A DNA stretch of 64,000 bases. It comes from Thalassotalea sp. ND16A. Lineage in GTDB: Bacteria; Pseudomonadota; Gammaproteobacteria; Enterobacterales; Alteromonadaceae. Shown here in pieces: positions 18,756 through 27,679 of the stretch (position 1 is the stretch's first letter; each line of letters begins with the position of its first letter). Under the pieces are notes generated by a model. The model was not told where the DNA came from. It saw only the letters and a program-made list of their open reading frames with translations, and searched no databases. The position numbers and the translations under genes are program-made. Where the stretch lies: the NCBI RefSeq assembly GCF_000764205.1, contig NZ_JQDZ01000104.1, forward strand, positions 34,375 to 98,374. Reading direction: 5' to 3'.

Positions 18756-18917
18756 AGGTGGCTTCGCCATTACGCGAGACTGAAGTTCCGCCAACCAGTG
18801 GCTTCGCCATTACGCGAGATTGAAATCCCGCCAACCAGTGGCTTCGCCATTTCGCGAGACTGAAGTCCCGCCAACCTTAGGAGCGTGAATTAACGTAGGC
18901 TGAAGATCTGCTAACCA
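18756..18917. repeat. 40-bp tandem repeat, three copies plus a degenerate fourth
   Basis: GCTTCGCCAT recurs at 18761, 18801 and 18841, and each unit continues with CGCGAGA(C/T)TGAA and CCGCCAACC. A fourth, decayed unit runs to about 18917. There are no spacers between units. The inverse of the end of each unit (GGTTGGCGGG) is also the start of the 20-bp repeat at 51568 and 63859. Confidence 0.85.
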
Positions 18918-19034
18918 ATTTTTATGCGTTTATCGTTGCATTTCTTGGTTAACCGTTTATATTAAGTTTACTTTGATTAACTGATTAGACCAGTTTGGTG
19001 GGGAATTGCTCCCAAATAACAATAAGGCGTGAAA

Positions 19035-19505
19035 ATGGCACAACCAAAACTTTTAGATATCTATAATAAATGGCATAAATTCTCGTTTGGCAATCGATTG
19101 TTTTCCTGGTTTTTTGCCCGCTGGGCGCCGTATTTTAAAACCATCAAGCCGTATGTGGTTGAATTGCGTCCCGGTTACTGTGAAGTGTTGATCAAAAAAC
19201 GTAAAATTGTGGAGAACCACATTGGTACCGTGCATGTGATTGCCATTTGTAATGGTTTGGAAATGGCGATGGGCGCGGTTTCAGAAGCATCAATTCCTGC
19301 ACATTTACGCTGGATCCCTAAGGGCATGTCGCTTGATTACACTGCCAAAGCGGGCAGTAATATTCGCTGTGTTGCGGACTTAACCGGTTGTGAATGGCAA
19401 GAAGGGGACTTTTTAGTGCCAGTTACCGCATACGATATTAACGATGTGGTAGTGGTAACCGGTACTATTAAACTTTGGGTAAGCAAGAAACCGGTCAAGA
19501 AGTAA
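19035..19505 (+). CDS. Hotdog-fold protein, DUF4442 type
   Basis: A 156-residue single-domain protein. ATG 19035 has AAGG nine bases upstream; a GTG six bases earlier is an alternative start. The sequence fits the DUF4442 hotdog family: a helical N-terminus, LRPGYCEVLIKKRK, the helix region HVIAICNGLEMAMGAVSEA and PKGMSLDYTAKA. Hotdog proteins of this type resemble acyl-CoA thioesterases, but the substrate is unknown. It is convergent with smpB and shares its terminator. Confidence 0.8.
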   Translation: MAQPKLLDIYNKWHKFSFGNRLFSWFFARWAPYFKTIKPYVVELRPGYCEVLIKKRKIVENHIGTVHVIAICNGLEMAMGAVSEASIPAHLRWIPKGMSLDYTAKAGSNIRCVADLTGCEWQEGDFLVPVTAYDINDVVVVTGTIKLWVSKKPVKK

Positions 19506-19525
19506 ATTTGTTTATGCAATAAAAA

Positions 19526-19549
19526 AACGCCAGCGTTTTTGCTGGCGTT
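19526..19549. terminator. Bidirectional terminator between hotdog gene and smpB
   Basis: AACGCCAGC pairs with GCTGGCGTT around TTTTT-type loop bases. The stem has an A-run before it and so gives a T-run on the minus strand. It serves the two convergent genes. Confidence 0.8.
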
Positions 19550-19596
19550 ATTGCTTTGATTGGTTTTAGGTTAGCGTTGTAACTTGGTAACCTGTA

Positions 19597-20082
19597 TTAC
19601 TGGCTTTTTTGCTTCATGATACGGCCCTGGTCAACTTTCCATTCTCTATCTTTGATGTCGGCACGCTTATCGTGGCTTTGCTTACCTTTACCCAAATAGA
19701 ATTCCAGTTTTACCCAGTTTCTTTTCCAGTACATCGCGGTGGCTATCATCGAGTAACTCTGGCGTTCGACCGCGCCAATTAAGCGGTCTAGCTCACGACG
19801 GCTCAACAAGAGCTTTCTATCGCGGGTAGGGTTACACACCACGTGCGAAGATGCGGATAACAACGGATGAATTTCAGCGCCAAGTAAATACGCTTCACGG
19901 TCTTTAATATACACGTAGCAGTCAGAAATGTTGACTTTGCCTTGTCGAATGCTTTTCAGTTCCCAGCCTTGCAAACTCATGCCGGCTTCGAACTTGTCTT
20001 CAAGGGTATAATTATGCCTCGCCTTTTTATTTAAAGCGATGGTATTACTTGCTTGTTTGTTTTTTGATTTTTTCTTTGCCAT
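19597..20082 (-). CDS. smpB: SsrA-binding protein
   Basis: The start was set at 20082, giving [20 protein letters not shown] (161 residues, the family's normal length); the frame is open 11 codons further upstream, without support. SmpB is the protein partner of tmRNA in trans-translation. The family motifs are present: [39 protein letters not shown], and the basic C-terminal tail with [17 protein letters not shown] that enters the mRNA channel. It lies 1 kb from ssrA on the same strand and is divergent from ratA, with a MITE-like element in the gap. Confidence 0.97.
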   Translation of the reverse strand: MAKKKSKNKQASNTIALNKKARHNYTLEDKFEAGMSLQGWELKSIRQGKVNISDCYVYIKDREAYLLGAEIHPLLSASSHVVCNPTRDRKLLLSRRELDRLIGAVERQSYSMIATAMYWKRNWVKLEFYLGKGKQSHDKRADIKDREWKVDQGRIMKQKSQ

Positions 20083-20189
20083 AACGGCGCTTATTATACT
20101 GAAAGATAATGACATTGATACCGCTAGATGCGTTTTTTATTGGAAAATTTTTTGCGGCAGAGGGTGAGCTTTTATTTTGCCTTTGGTAA

Positions 20190-20453
20190 TATACCCGTTA
20201 CCATTCAAGATGCTGGTTTCAGAGTTCTTGAGCGATACCAATACAAGGCGCAGTTATGCCGATATGGTTGTTCCATTTAAAATAGCTGCAATGACTAGTG
20301 ATATCGCTCAAGCACTTCTTCGATGGGGTTAAAAGCAATTTATGCCGCGTTATTAATTTTAACAATGGAGCAACCATGCTCTAAAATGAATGCCTTGCCT
20401 AAATTGCTTTTAACTCCCACTGAAATCCAGCACTTTGAATGGCAACGGGTATA
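20190..20453. mobile_element. MITE-like element, copy 1 (264 bp)
   Basis: The ends are inverted repeats of about 33 bp: TATACCCGTTACCATTCAAG on the left pairs with the inverse of the right end, TATACCCGTTGCCATTCAAA, and both continue with TGCTGG then TTTCAG. The element has no gene. It is homologous, in inverted orientation, to 44092-44354. It lies in the promoter region between smpB and ratA, where it could affect either gene. Confidence 0.85.
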
Positions 20454-20482
20454 AACAAATGCATTTTGAAAGGGGGAAGTAA

Positions 20483-20911
20483 ATGTCAGCAATAAACCGC
20501 AGCGCACTGGTGATGTATAGTGCTGCCCAAATGTACAATTTAATTAACGATGTATCCGCGTATCCAGAGTTTTTACCCGGTTGTCGCGAGTCTAAATTAC
20601 TGTCATCGACTGATGATTCGATGACGGCGTCGTTATTGGTGGCAAAAGGTGGCATTAAAAAATGGTTTACCACCACCAATTCGTTGAGCAAAGATAAAAA
20701 AATCACGATGAACTTAAAAGACGGACCATTTAAAACATTAACCGGTTACTGGTTACTTACGCCGTTGAGTGACGAAGCCTGTAAAGTTGAACTGGTACTC
20801 GATTATGAATTCTCGAGTAAACTAATTGAAATGGCTTTTGGCCGCATTTTTGATAGTCTTACCAATAGCATGGTGTCGGCATTTACCAAAAGAGCAAAAG
20901 AGGTATATTAA
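20483..20911 (+). CDS. ratA: RatA-type START/SRPBCC protein
   Basis: A 142-residue single-domain START/polyketide-cyclase-like protein that starts at ATG 20483 behind AAGGGGGAAG. Motifs VMYSAAQMYNLINDVSAYPE, FLPGCRES and the C-terminal MAFGRIFDSLTNSMVSAFTK fit the RatA/COQ10 family. In Escherichia coli, RatA has been described as a toxin that blocks 70S ribosome association, while the homologous COQ10 proteins bind ubiquinone; the second role may be the general one. ratB follows after 3 bp, so the two form one operon. The placement next to smpB is the standard one in gammaproteobacteria. Confidence 0.9.
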   Translation: MSAINRSALVMYSAAQMYNLINDVSAYPEFLPGCRESKLLSSTDDSMTASLLVAKGGIKKWFTTTNSLSKDKKITMNLKDGPFKTLTGYWLLTPLSDEACKVELVLDYEFSSKLIEMAFGRIFDSLTNSMVSAFTKRAKEVY

Positions 20912-20914
20912 CCT

Positions 20915-21271
20915 ATGGCAGTTGAGCAAATAGCAATAGAGCTGGTTTACGGGCTTCCTACGGAACAAACGCTGTTGGTGTTACACGTAGACGAAAATTC
21001 TACGGTTGAACAGGCAATTATTGAATCTGGCATTTGTCAGAAATATGCCGAGATAGACTTGGAAGTTAATAAAGTGGGCATTTGGAACAAAGCGGTGAAA
21101 TTAACGCAGCAGCTTAGCGATGGCGATAGAATTGAAATATATCGGCCGTTAATTGCCGACCCGAAAGAAGTGCGCAAGCGCCGCGCCGAAAAAGCCAAAG
21201 AAGAAGGTCGCGCCGACAAAGTTACAGGGGGGAGAGTAAACCCGCAGCGCGCTAAAACAAAGAGTGAATAA
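20915..21271 (+). CDS. ratB: RnfH/RatB-type ubiquitin-fold protein
   Basis: A 118-residue protein with a beta-grasp (ubiquitin-like) fold of the RnfH family: IAIELVYGLPTEQTLLVLHV at the start, then VGIWNKAVKLTQQLSDGDRI and EIYRPLIADPKEVRKRRAEK. The C-terminus is a basic, charged tail. It begins 3 bp after ratA and is surely co-transcribed. It is not a proven antitoxin, and its cell role is unclear. Confidence 0.9.
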   Translation: MAVEQIAIELVYGLPTEQTLLVLHVDENSTVEQAIIESGICQKYAEIDLEVNKVGIWNKAVKLTQQLSDGDRIEIYRPLIADPKEVRKRRAEKAKEEGRADKVTGGRVNPQRAKTKSE

Positions 21272-21328
21272 GCCTAGCTTTGCTCACCGCTAGGCGTGAT
21301 GAAAGCGAGGCATTAAATTTAGCTGCAG

Positions 21329-21718
21329 CTAAAAAGTAAACAGTTTGGCCAATCGGGTGGTACGACATTCTTGCTCAGTTGTTAAGCTGTCATCATCCGA
21401 GAACGTATCGCCAACTACCGCCATAAAATACTGTAGCTTATCTTGTACTTGCATCGCCATGGCGAAAACATTGTTGGCAGTTTTGGTCGGAGTGAATTTG
21501 TTTTGGGTAACGCTATTTACCTCAACCAGTTGCGCTAAGGGTCTATTAATTAATACATCATAGGCATTAAAGTAATTGCCGGTTACCGTGCTAATACTTA
21601 CGTGCATGTCTTTGGTAAAACGTACCTTAGAGTCTTCTAAAGCCTGGCTTGTCATTGGTATTGCTAAGCCAACAAGCATCGCTAATACAAAGCTTTTCAC
21701 ATTCAATTGCGTTTTCAT
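21329..21718 (-). CDS. Small exported protein of unknown function
   Basis: The start was set at ATG 21718, which gives a signal peptide (MKTQLNVKSFVLAMLVGLAI) cleaved after SQA; the 11 codons upstream are not supported. The mature part is about 105 residues, with a single Cys (TEQECRTTRL). I do not recognise a family. It occupies the position downstream of ratB where bamE often lies in relatives, but it lacks any BamE-type motif. It is convergent with ratB. Confidence 0.65.
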   Translation of the reverse strand: MKTQLNVKSFVLAMLVGLAIPMTSQALEDSKVRFTKDMHVSISTVTGNYFNAYDVLINRPLAQLVEVNSVTQNKFTPTKTANNVFAMAMQVQDKLQYFMAVVGDTFSDDDSLTTEQECRTTRLAKLFTF

Positions 21719-21878
21719 TCTACTCTCCCAACTTAACCATGGTAACTGCATTAATGTAGATTTTTTTGCTGAGCTTAATCTATGTTAATTAAGTGTTAAT
21801 TGCCAGCGTTTATAGACGAGCCACCATATTTACAAGATGAACGGCAAACTAAGGAAAATATTTCAAAAAATGTTAGTG

Positions 21879-22814
21879 CTAACACTGCTTGGCAACTTCA
21901 TCGACTAAATGTCGAAACCAAATGTGGCTGGGTTCGTGATGCAGCAGCGGCGACCAGATCATTTTCAATTCAATATCAGGAATGCAAAATGGCACATCCA
22001 ATATCGCATAACCGCGGTCTTGCTTATGGACCATTGCGGCTTTTTTCGGTAGCGTAGCGATAATTTGATCATCATGCGCTAACTGCATCGCTAAGTGGTA
22101 ATTACGAGTGAATATTTTGATGTCGCGTTGCTTATTAATTTCGGCTAATGCTTCGTCGACCAAGCCCAGATTGTGTACATCTTTTGGGTCCATTCCCAGG
22201 CCGACACCAAAACCAGTTTTTGACACCCATACGTGTTTACTGGCCAGGTAACTGTCCAAGTCGAAGTTTTCAAGTATTGGGTTTGAGCTTCGGGTTAAAC
22301 AAGAAAACCCATCTTGCCAAAGCACTTTTTGATGAAACGATTGCGGTAGCTGATCAAATAAGTTTATCGCCATGTCAATTTTGCCATCTTCAACGTCATG
22401 AAAGGTCACATCACTTGGCGTCATTATGTCGATGGTAATATGGGGGGCAATGCGATTAATTTTTTCTAACAGCTTCGGCAGCAAGGTAGAGGCGGCGTAG
22501 TCGCTGGCCATTAAACGGAACACCCGGGTACTGTGTTGTGGCTCAAAGTCTTCAACCGTTTGTAACGCTTCTTTGGTTTCTAACAAAATTTTTCGAATTT
22601 TTGGCGCAAGCGTCGCGGCTCTTTCGGTTGCCGCCATGCCATCCGAGGTTCTTACCAGAACCGGATCGTTTAACAAGGTTCTTAATCTCTTTAACGAGTT
22701 ACTCATTGCCGGTTGGGTAATGCCTAAGTGATTAGCAGCACGAGTGACATTTTTTTCGCGCAGTAACACATCAAAGGCAACCAGCAAATTAAGATCGATA
22801 TTGGAGATATTCAT
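21879..22814 (-). CDS. LysR-family transcription regulator
   Basis: A 311-residue regulator. The N-terminal winged helix is clear (NLLVAFDVLLREKNVTRAAN, then ITQPAMSNSLKRLR) and is followed by a periplasmic-binding-type effector domain (about 90-305, RVFRLMASDYAASTLLPKLL). LysR proteins usually control a divergent gene and bind a small ligand. No gene starts divergently here within 150 bp, so the target cannot be named. The closest relatives by motif appear to be the NodD/SyrM/LeuO-like branch (VAFDVLLREKNVTRAA). Confidence 0.9.
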   Translation of the reverse strand: MNISNIDLNLLVAFDVLLREKNVTRAANHLGITQPAMSNSLKRLRTLLNDPVLVRTSDGMAATERAATLAPKIRKILLETKEALQTVEDFEPQHSTRVFRLMASDYAASTLLPKLLEKINRIAPHITIDIMTPSDVTFHDVEDGKIDMAINLFDQLPQSFHQKVLWQDGFSCLTRSSNPILENFDLDSYLASKHVWVSKTGFGVGLGMDPKDVHNLGLVDEALAEINKQRDIKIFTRNYHLAMQLAHDDQIIATLPKKAAMVHKQDRGYAILDVPFCIPDIELKMIWSPLLHHEPSHIWFRHLVDEVAKQC

Positions 22815-22915
22815 AAAGTAAATGCAAAATTAAAAATGATAAATTATATGAATTTTAACAGGTTTTCCAGGCTTGTTGGCTATTACTTGCAAATATTTCG
22901 GCATCCTCATAAAAA

Positions 22916-22948
22916 AACGGCATAGCCCTTAATACAGGCGATGCCGTT
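22916..22948 (-). terminator. Rho-independent terminator of the DUF481 gene
   Basis: AACGGCAT pairs with ATGCCGTT across a 17-nt loop. On the minus strand the stem is followed by TTTTTTT. It lies 19 bp past the stop codon. Confidence 0.85.
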
Positions 22949-22966
22949 ATTCATAGATAAACAATT

Positions 22967-23857
22967 TTAAATGCTAAACACTAAGGTTAATGACGTTTCG
23001 GTACGGGTACTGTCAGTATCTTTTTCTACTTCGGTATTGTGATCTACCTTGAAGGCAAACTTTAATGCTAATGAATCAATCAGTTTCGTGGTAATTGAAC
23101 TCACCGATTGATACTTACTGTTTTCGCCGGATTTAGGCGCCATTTCGGCACTAAACGTTTGCTTAAATTGCATGGTATCAAAAAATCGTCTCTCATACGT
23201 TGCCGCAGCACGAATGATAACGGCTTTTTGGGTTTCATTATTGTGCGTGTCGGTTTCGGCTACTTCATCAACTTTATAACCCGGTCCAACCTCAGCATCA
23301 AAAAATGCTTTATCAGTCTCATACCATCGTCGACCCCAACCCGATGCAATAGAGCTTTGATAGTCGAAACCATTAAAGCGATTTCTTTCGTACGAGACGA
23401 AACCGAACAAGTAGTTTTTTCCACCTTCTTCTAAGGTGTAGTTACTTTGCAATGAAGTAGCCCATTTTTGGTCGGTAGTTTCAAATTCCTTTTTGCCATT
23501 TTCTTGCTCTTTTTCGCTAATACGACCAAATAAGTCCAATATCCAGTTGGAACGTAATTTACCTACCTCGTGCACTAAATCGGCTTTTGCCTTACCAATG
23601 GCATAGTCGTTATCACCGGTATTGAAAAATGCCCCCACTTCCACCGAGCCGGTAATGACTGATGCAGTAATGTCGCACTCGGGAAAACCTATAAATTCTT
23701 CCGGCGGGACTTCGTCAGTAAAGTGGTAACATTCAGGTTTTTCAACCGGGTTTAACGCGGTAAGTATGGCGTCTATGGGCTGACTATTTAAACTATCTTC
23801 TGCGACTACGGGGGAAGAAAGTACGAGTAATAGGATAAAGGAAATTAGCTGTTTCAT
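22967..23857 (-). CDS. DUF481-family outer-membrane protein
   Basis: A 296-residue protein with a signal peptide (MKQLISFILLLVLSSPVVAE) and a C-terminus made of alternating beta strands ending in the aromatic/hydrophobic SLTLVFSI. This fits the DUF481 family (YdiY-like, 'salt-induced outer membrane protein'), which forms a small beta barrel. Motifs include NTGDNDYAIGKAKADLVHE, NYLFGFVSYERNRFNGFDYQ and GWGRRWYETDKAFFDAEVG. Two Cys residues in the N-terminal region (PECYHF, FPECDI) may form a disulfide. It is alone in its operon, and its role is not known. Confidence 0.85.
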   Translation of the reverse strand: MKQLISFILLLVLSSPVVAEDSLNSQPIDAILTALNPVEKPECYHFTDEVPPEEFIGFPECDITASVITGSVEVGAFFNTGDNDYAIGKAKADLVHEVGKLRSNWILDLFGRISEKEQENGKKEFETTDQKWATSLQSNYTLEEGGKNYLFGFVSYERNRFNGFDYQSSIASGWGRRWYETDKAFFDAEVGPGYKVDEVAETDTHNNETQKAVIIRAAATYERRFFDTMQFKQTFSAEMAPKSGENSKYQSVSSITTKLIDSLALKFAFKVDHNTEVEKDTDSTRTETSLTLVFSI

Positions 23858-24034
23858 GGTTTAGTTAATTAGGCGTTGTGCCTGATATCTCTAGTTATTG
23901 TTATTGTTTGTGTATTGCTATTGTATATCGGTAATCCTTTAACCGCGGTTATTATAACGAAGTTCGCTCAGCTGACCAGTAAAATACCAAATTGGTATAA
24001 TTTTATTTATCGCGATATTAGCTATCCATTAAAA

Positions 24035-24054
24035 AAGGGCCGATTGGCCCTTTT
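24035..24054 (-). terminator. Rho-independent terminator of the tkt-epd-pgk-fba operon
   Basis: AAGGGCC pairs with GGCCCTT around a 4-6-nt loop. On the minus strand it is followed by TTTTT. It lies about 40 bp past the fba stop codon. Confidence 0.85.
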
Positions 24055-24096
24055 ACAATAAATACAATGTAGCGGTATGAATTATCCGCTAATCAT

Positions 24097-25161
24097 TTAT
24101 TTAATTAACGCTTTTAACTCGCCTTTTGCATAACGAGCATACATATCGTCTAACGAGATAGCTTTAATTTTGCTGGCATTACCGGCGGTGTTGAACGCTT
24201 CGTAACGGGCTTTACAAATATCGTACATGGCATTGGTCGTTACTTGTAAGAATTTACGCGGGTCAAATTCCGTAGGGTTGTGCGCTAAAAAGCGACGCAC
24301 GGCACCCGTTGACGCCAAGCGTAAATCGGTATCGATATTTACCTTGCGCACACCGTTTTTAATGCCTTCTTGAATTTGCTCAACCGGTACACCGTAAGTT
24401 TCAGGAATGTTGCCGCCAAACTCATTAATTACCGCTAACCACTCTTGTGGCACCGATGATGAACCATGCATCACTAAGTGCGTGTTAGGAATACGTGCGT
24501 GAATGGCTTTAATACGATCGATTGATAAAATGTCGCTCGTGGGTGGGCGAGTAAATTTATACGCGCCGTGTGAGGTACCACAGGCAATTGCCAAGGCATC
24601 TACTTGCGTTTTGTTAACAAAGTCTGCCGCTTCTTCCGGGTCGGTTAGCATTTGCTCAGCAGTTAGAATGCCTTCTGCGCCAATGCCGTCTTCTTCACCG
24701 GCCATACCGGTTTCAAGCGAGCCTAAACAACCCAGTTCACCTTCAACACTTACACCACAGGCATGCGCCATTTCAACGGTGCGACGGGTTACGTCAACGT
24801 TGTATTCGTATGATGAAGGCGTTTTGCCATCTTCACCTAATGAGCCATCCATCATTACCGATGAAAAGCCTAATTGAATTGAACGTTGACATACCGCGGG
24901 TGAGGTACCGTGATCTTGGTGCATTACCACTGGAATTTCCGGAAACTCTTCAGTTGCTGCTAGGATTAAGTGACGTAAAAATGGCGCTCCTGCGTATTTA
25001 CGTGCACCAGCCGAAGCTTGTAAAATTACCGGGCTGTCGGTGTCACGCGCCGCTAACATAATTGCCCGAACTTGTTCTAAGTTATTGACGTTGAACGCCG
25101 GGATCCCGTAACCAAATTCTGCTGCATGGTCTAGCATTTGACGCATTGAAATTAAAGCCAT
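24097..25161 (-). CDS. fba: Class II fructose-bisphosphate aldolase
   Basis: The start was set at ATG 25161 (AAGGAG eight bases upstream), giving a 354-residue enzyme. It cleaves or forms fructose 1,6-bisphosphate in glycolysis and gluconeogenesis. It is a zinc enzyme of the class II type: [14 protein letters not shown] at the start, the zinc ligands in [18 protein letters not shown], the conserved [11 protein letters not shown] and the Gly-rich [10 protein letters not shown]. The insert [14 protein letters not shown] is typical of the Calvin-cycle subtype of class IIA/B aldolases that accompanies pgk in many gammaproteobacteria. It is the last gene of the operon. Confidence 0.97.
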   Translation of the reverse strand: MALISMRQMLDHAAEFGYGIPAFNVNNLEQVRAIMLAARDTDSPVILQASAGARKYAGAPFLRHLILAATEEFPEIPVVMHQDHGTSPAVCQRSIQLGFSSVMMDGSLGEDGKTPSSYEYNVDVTRRTVEMAHACGVSVEGELGCLGSLETGMAGEEDGIGAEGILTAEQMLTDPEEAADFVNKTQVDALAIACGTSHGAYKFTRPPTSDILSIDRIKAIHARIPNTHLVMHGSSSVPQEWLAVINEFGGNIPETYGVPVEQIQEGIKNGVRKVNIDTDLRLASTGAVRRFLAHNPTEFDPRKFLQVTTNAMYDICKARYEAFNTAGNASKIKAISLDDMYARYAKGELKALIK

Positions 25162-25189
25162 TACCAACACTCCTTACTGTGTGTGATAC

Positions 25190-25207
25190 AAGCAGGTAAA
25201 CCTGCTT
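25190..25207 (-). other. Stem-loop between pgk and fba
   Basis: AAGCAGG pairs with CCTGCTT around TAAA, about 30 bp upstream of the fba start. The minus strand has no T-run after it. It is likely an mRNA stem within the operon. Confidence 0.55.
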
Positions 25208-25278
25208 TATTATAGATTAAATGTTAAATGTTAAATTTTGATTTTATAAACTGTGTTTCATTGTTGTTTTAAATTGAA

Positions 25279-26457
25279 TTATTGCGCTGCGCGTTGTTCT
25301 AAAATAGCAACTGCTGGTAATTTCTTACCTTCTAAAAACTCAAGGAAAGCACCACCACCGGTAGAGATGTAAGATACTTTATCACTAATGTCGTATTTAT
25401 CTACCGCCGCTAGTGTATCGCCACCACCAGCAATAGAAAATGCCGATGAGTCAGCAATCGCCTGGGCAATGGCTTTGGTGCCTTCGCCAAATTGATCAAA
25501 CTCGAACACGCCTACCGGGCCATTCCACACGATAGTGCCAGCATTGGCAATAATTTCGGCCAGAGCTTGCGCTGAATCTGGACCAATATCAAAAATCATT
25601 TCATCATCAGCAACATCATTAACCGACTTTAAGGTAGCGTCTGCACTTTCGCTAAACTCTTTGGCAACGACCACATCCGTTGGTACCGGAATATCACCAT
25701 TGTTGGCTTGCGCATTCGCCGTTAATTGTTGTGCTTGCGTAATTAAGTCGGCTTCAAATAATGACTTACCGACGTTATGGCCACTGGCGGCAATAAAGGT
25801 GTTGGCAATACCACCACCTACCACTAATTGATCAACCACACCTGCTAATGATTCCAGAACGGTTAGTTTAGTCGATACTTTTGAGCCACCAACAATGGCA
25901 ACTAAAGGACGTGCCGGGTTATCCAATGCTTTGCCAAGGGCGTCTAATTCACCAGCAAGTAGTGGGCCGGCACATGCAGTAGGAGCAAACTTTGCCACCC
26001 CATGAGTACTGGCTTGCGCACGATGCGCGGTACCAAAGGCATCCATCACGAACACGTCACAAAGGTTGGCCAGTTGTTGTGATAATTGCTCACAGTTTTT
26101 CTTTTCACCAACATTAAAACGAATGTTTTCAAATATCACTAACTCGCCAGCAGCAACGTCAACACCGCTTAGGTAATCGCTCACTAACTTAACGTTTTGG
26201 CCAAGGGCCTGGGTTAAGTAATCGGCAACCACTTGCATTGAAAACTCACTGTTAAACTCGCCTTCTGTAGGGCGGCCTAAGTGTGACATTACCATCACTT
26301 TGGCGCCTGCCGCTAAGGCAAGCTTTAACGTTGGCAATGCCGCTCGTAAGCGCGCATCAGAAGTGATTTTTCCATCTTTAACCGGTACGTTTAAATCTTC
26401 GCGAATTAGTACACGTTTGTTGGCAAGGTCAAGATCGGTCATTTTAATGACAGACAT
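25279..26457 (-). CDS. pgk: Phosphoglycerate kinase
   Basis: A 392-residue cytoplasmic kinase that transfers phosphate between 1,3-bisphosphoglycerate and ADP. The start MSVIKMTDL has ACGGAG upstream. The family marks are all present: [33 protein letters not shown], the nucleotide site [13 protein letters not shown], the hinge [10 protein letters not shown] and the C-terminal [12 protein letters not shown]. The length is normal. It lies between epd and fba in a conserved order. Confidence 0.98.
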   Translation of the reverse strand: MSVIKMTDLDLANKRVLIREDLNVPVKDGKITSDARLRAALPTLKLALAAGAKVMVMSHLGRPTEGEFNSEFSMQVVADYLTQALGQNVKLVSDYLSGVDVAAGELVIFENIRFNVGEKKNCEQLSQQLANLCDVFVMDAFGTAHRAQASTHGVAKFAPTACAGPLLAGELDALGKALDNPARPLVAIVGGSKVSTKLTVLESLAGVVDQLVVGGGIANTFIAASGHNVGKSLFEADLITQAQQLTANAQANNGDIPVPTDVVVAKEFSESADATLKSVNDVADDEMIFDIGPDSAQALAEIIANAGTIVWNGPVGVFEFDQFGEGTKAIAQAIADSSAFSIAGGGDTLAAVDKYDISDKVSYISTGGGAFLEFLEGKKLPAVAILEQRAAQ

Positions 26458-26542
26458 AGCAAGTCTCCGTTGATATAAATAAAATTTCTGCTGCAGGGTC
26501 GAATTGCTTCGAATCGTCCTGCAATAATAAAAATGTTGTGCA

Positions 26543-26584
26543 GGGTAGAATTAATCTGACCTTATGGTGCGATTAATTCTACCC
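26543..26584 (-). other. Strong stem-loop between epd and pgk
   Basis: A perfect 14-bp stem, GGGTAGAATTAATC with GATTAATTCTACCC, flanks a 14-nt loop. A second, smaller hairpin (TGCAGG/CCTGCA ends) lies at about 26493-26523. Both are inside the operon, between the epd stop and the pgk start. No long T-run follows on the minus strand, so it may be an mRNA-stability or processing element rather than a terminator. Confidence 0.65.
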
Positions 26585-26600
26585 CACAGTAATATAAAAT

Positions 26601-27614
26601 TTAGCCTGCTTGATCCATGCATTGAGCGGTATCAAGCATGCGGTTAGCAAATGCCCATTCGTTATCGCACCACACCAGTAATTTCGCCAGGCGTTTATGA
26701 CTCACCCGGGTTGAGTTACCATCGACAATGGAAGAGTTGGGATCGTGGTTGAAATCACTCGACACTAATGGTTCGGTGGTAAAGCCTAAAATGCCGGATA
26801 AACCATTATTTTGCGCTTCAATAATGGCATTGTTCACCGCGGCAATGTCGACGTCAGAATTTAAGGTTACGCTTAAATCCATGGCGGTAACATTCATCGT
26901 TGGCACACGTACTGCAATCGCTTCAAAACGGCCGGAAAACTTCGGTAATATTCTTTCAATACCGGCGGCCAGTTTTGTTCCTACCGGAATAATCGACTGG
27001 CTCGCCGCTCGCGATAAGCGTAAATCATCGTGATAGGCATCAATCACTTGTTGGTCATGCATCGATGAATGAATGGTAGTGATGGTGCCGCTTTCTATGC
27101 CAAAGGCCTGATCAAGCGTTTGGATCACCGGCACGATGCAATTGGTGGTACACGAGCCATTGGAAACAATGATATCATCCGCGGTTAAGGCATGCTGATT
27201 GATGCCAAAAATGATGGTTTTATCGACATCGGTATGGGCCGGTTGCGAATATAAAACCTTTTTCGCGCCTTGTTCAATATGTTGTAACGCCGACGCTTTA
27301 CCTTGATAAATACCGGTACAATCTAAAACAATGTCAACGCCGAGCTCAGCCCAGGGCAAATCTTCGGTTTTGCGGTGGTGAAATAAGGCAATATCATCAC
27401 CGGCAACATTGAGCACGCTGTTTTCATAACTCACGGCAAAGCCAAAACGACCATGGCTGGTATCGTATTTCAATAAATGGGCAATGCCTTCCGGCTTCGC
27501 CAGCTCATTGATAGCAACGATTTCGAATTGATCGGTGCGGCCGGTTTCATACAGGGCGCGTAATATACTGCGGCCGATACGACCAAAGCCATTAATTGCT
27601 ATTTTTATTGTCAT
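26601..27614 (-). CDS. epd: Erythrose-4-phosphate dehydrogenase
   Basis: A 337-residue NAD-dependent dehydrogenase of the GapA superfamily. It oxidises erythrose 4-phosphate to 4-phosphoerythronate, the first step of the long (DXP-dependent) route to pyridoxal 5-phosphate. The Rossmann motif [19 protein letters not shown], the catalytic Cys in [11 protein letters not shown] and the His region [13 protein letters not shown] are present. The sequence [20 protein letters not shown] and the HDQQ variant, with no DLTG-type GAPDH region, place it with Epd, not with glyceraldehyde-3-phosphate dehydrogenase. It is flanked by tkt and pgk as in other gammaproteobacteria. Confidence 0.93.
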   Translation of the reverse strand: MTIKIAINGFGRIGRSILRALYETGRTDQFEIVAINELAKPEGIAHLLKYDTSHGRFGFAVSYENSVLNVAGDDIALFHHRKTEDLPWAELGVDIVLDCTGIYQGKASALQHIEQGAKKVLYSQPAHTDVDKTIIFGINQHALTADDIIVSNGSCTTNCIVPVIQTLDQAFGIESGTITTIHSSMHDQQVIDAYHDDLRLSRAASQSIIPVGTKLAAGIERILPKFSGRFEAIAVRVPTMNVTAMDLSVTLNSDVDIAAVNNAIIEAQNNGLSGILGFTTEPLVSSDFNHDPNSSIVDGNSTRVSHKRLAKLLVWCDNEWAFANRMLDTAQCMDQAG

Positions 27615-27636
27615 TACCTTTAACCAACTGAGCCGA

Positions 27637-27663
27637 AATAGGCCGAGATAAACCCGGCCTATT
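27637..27663 (-). other. Stem-loop between tkt and epd
   Basis: AATAGGCCG pairs with CGGCCTATT around an AGATAAAC loop. It lies within the 65-bp gap of the operon. It has no T-run on the minus strand, so it is not an obvious terminator. Confidence 0.55.
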
Positions 27664-27679
27664 GATGTTAGTGCTTAAC

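Noticed and set aside
18756..18917. CRISPR-like array
   Set aside because: The 40-bp units follow each other with no spacers, there are only about four, and no cas genes are in the window.
20483..21271. Proven toxin-antitoxin pair ratA-ratB
   Set aside because: The names come from early work; COQ10-like ubiquinone binding is an equally good role for RatA, so no toxin claim is made.
21329..21718. BamE assigned from position next to ratB
   Set aside because: The sequence has no BamE motif and no lipobox; only the position would suggest it.
26601..27614. Glyceraldehyde-3-phosphate dehydrogenase
   Set aside because: The superfamily is right but the substrate-region residues and the tkt-pgk context fit Epd better.
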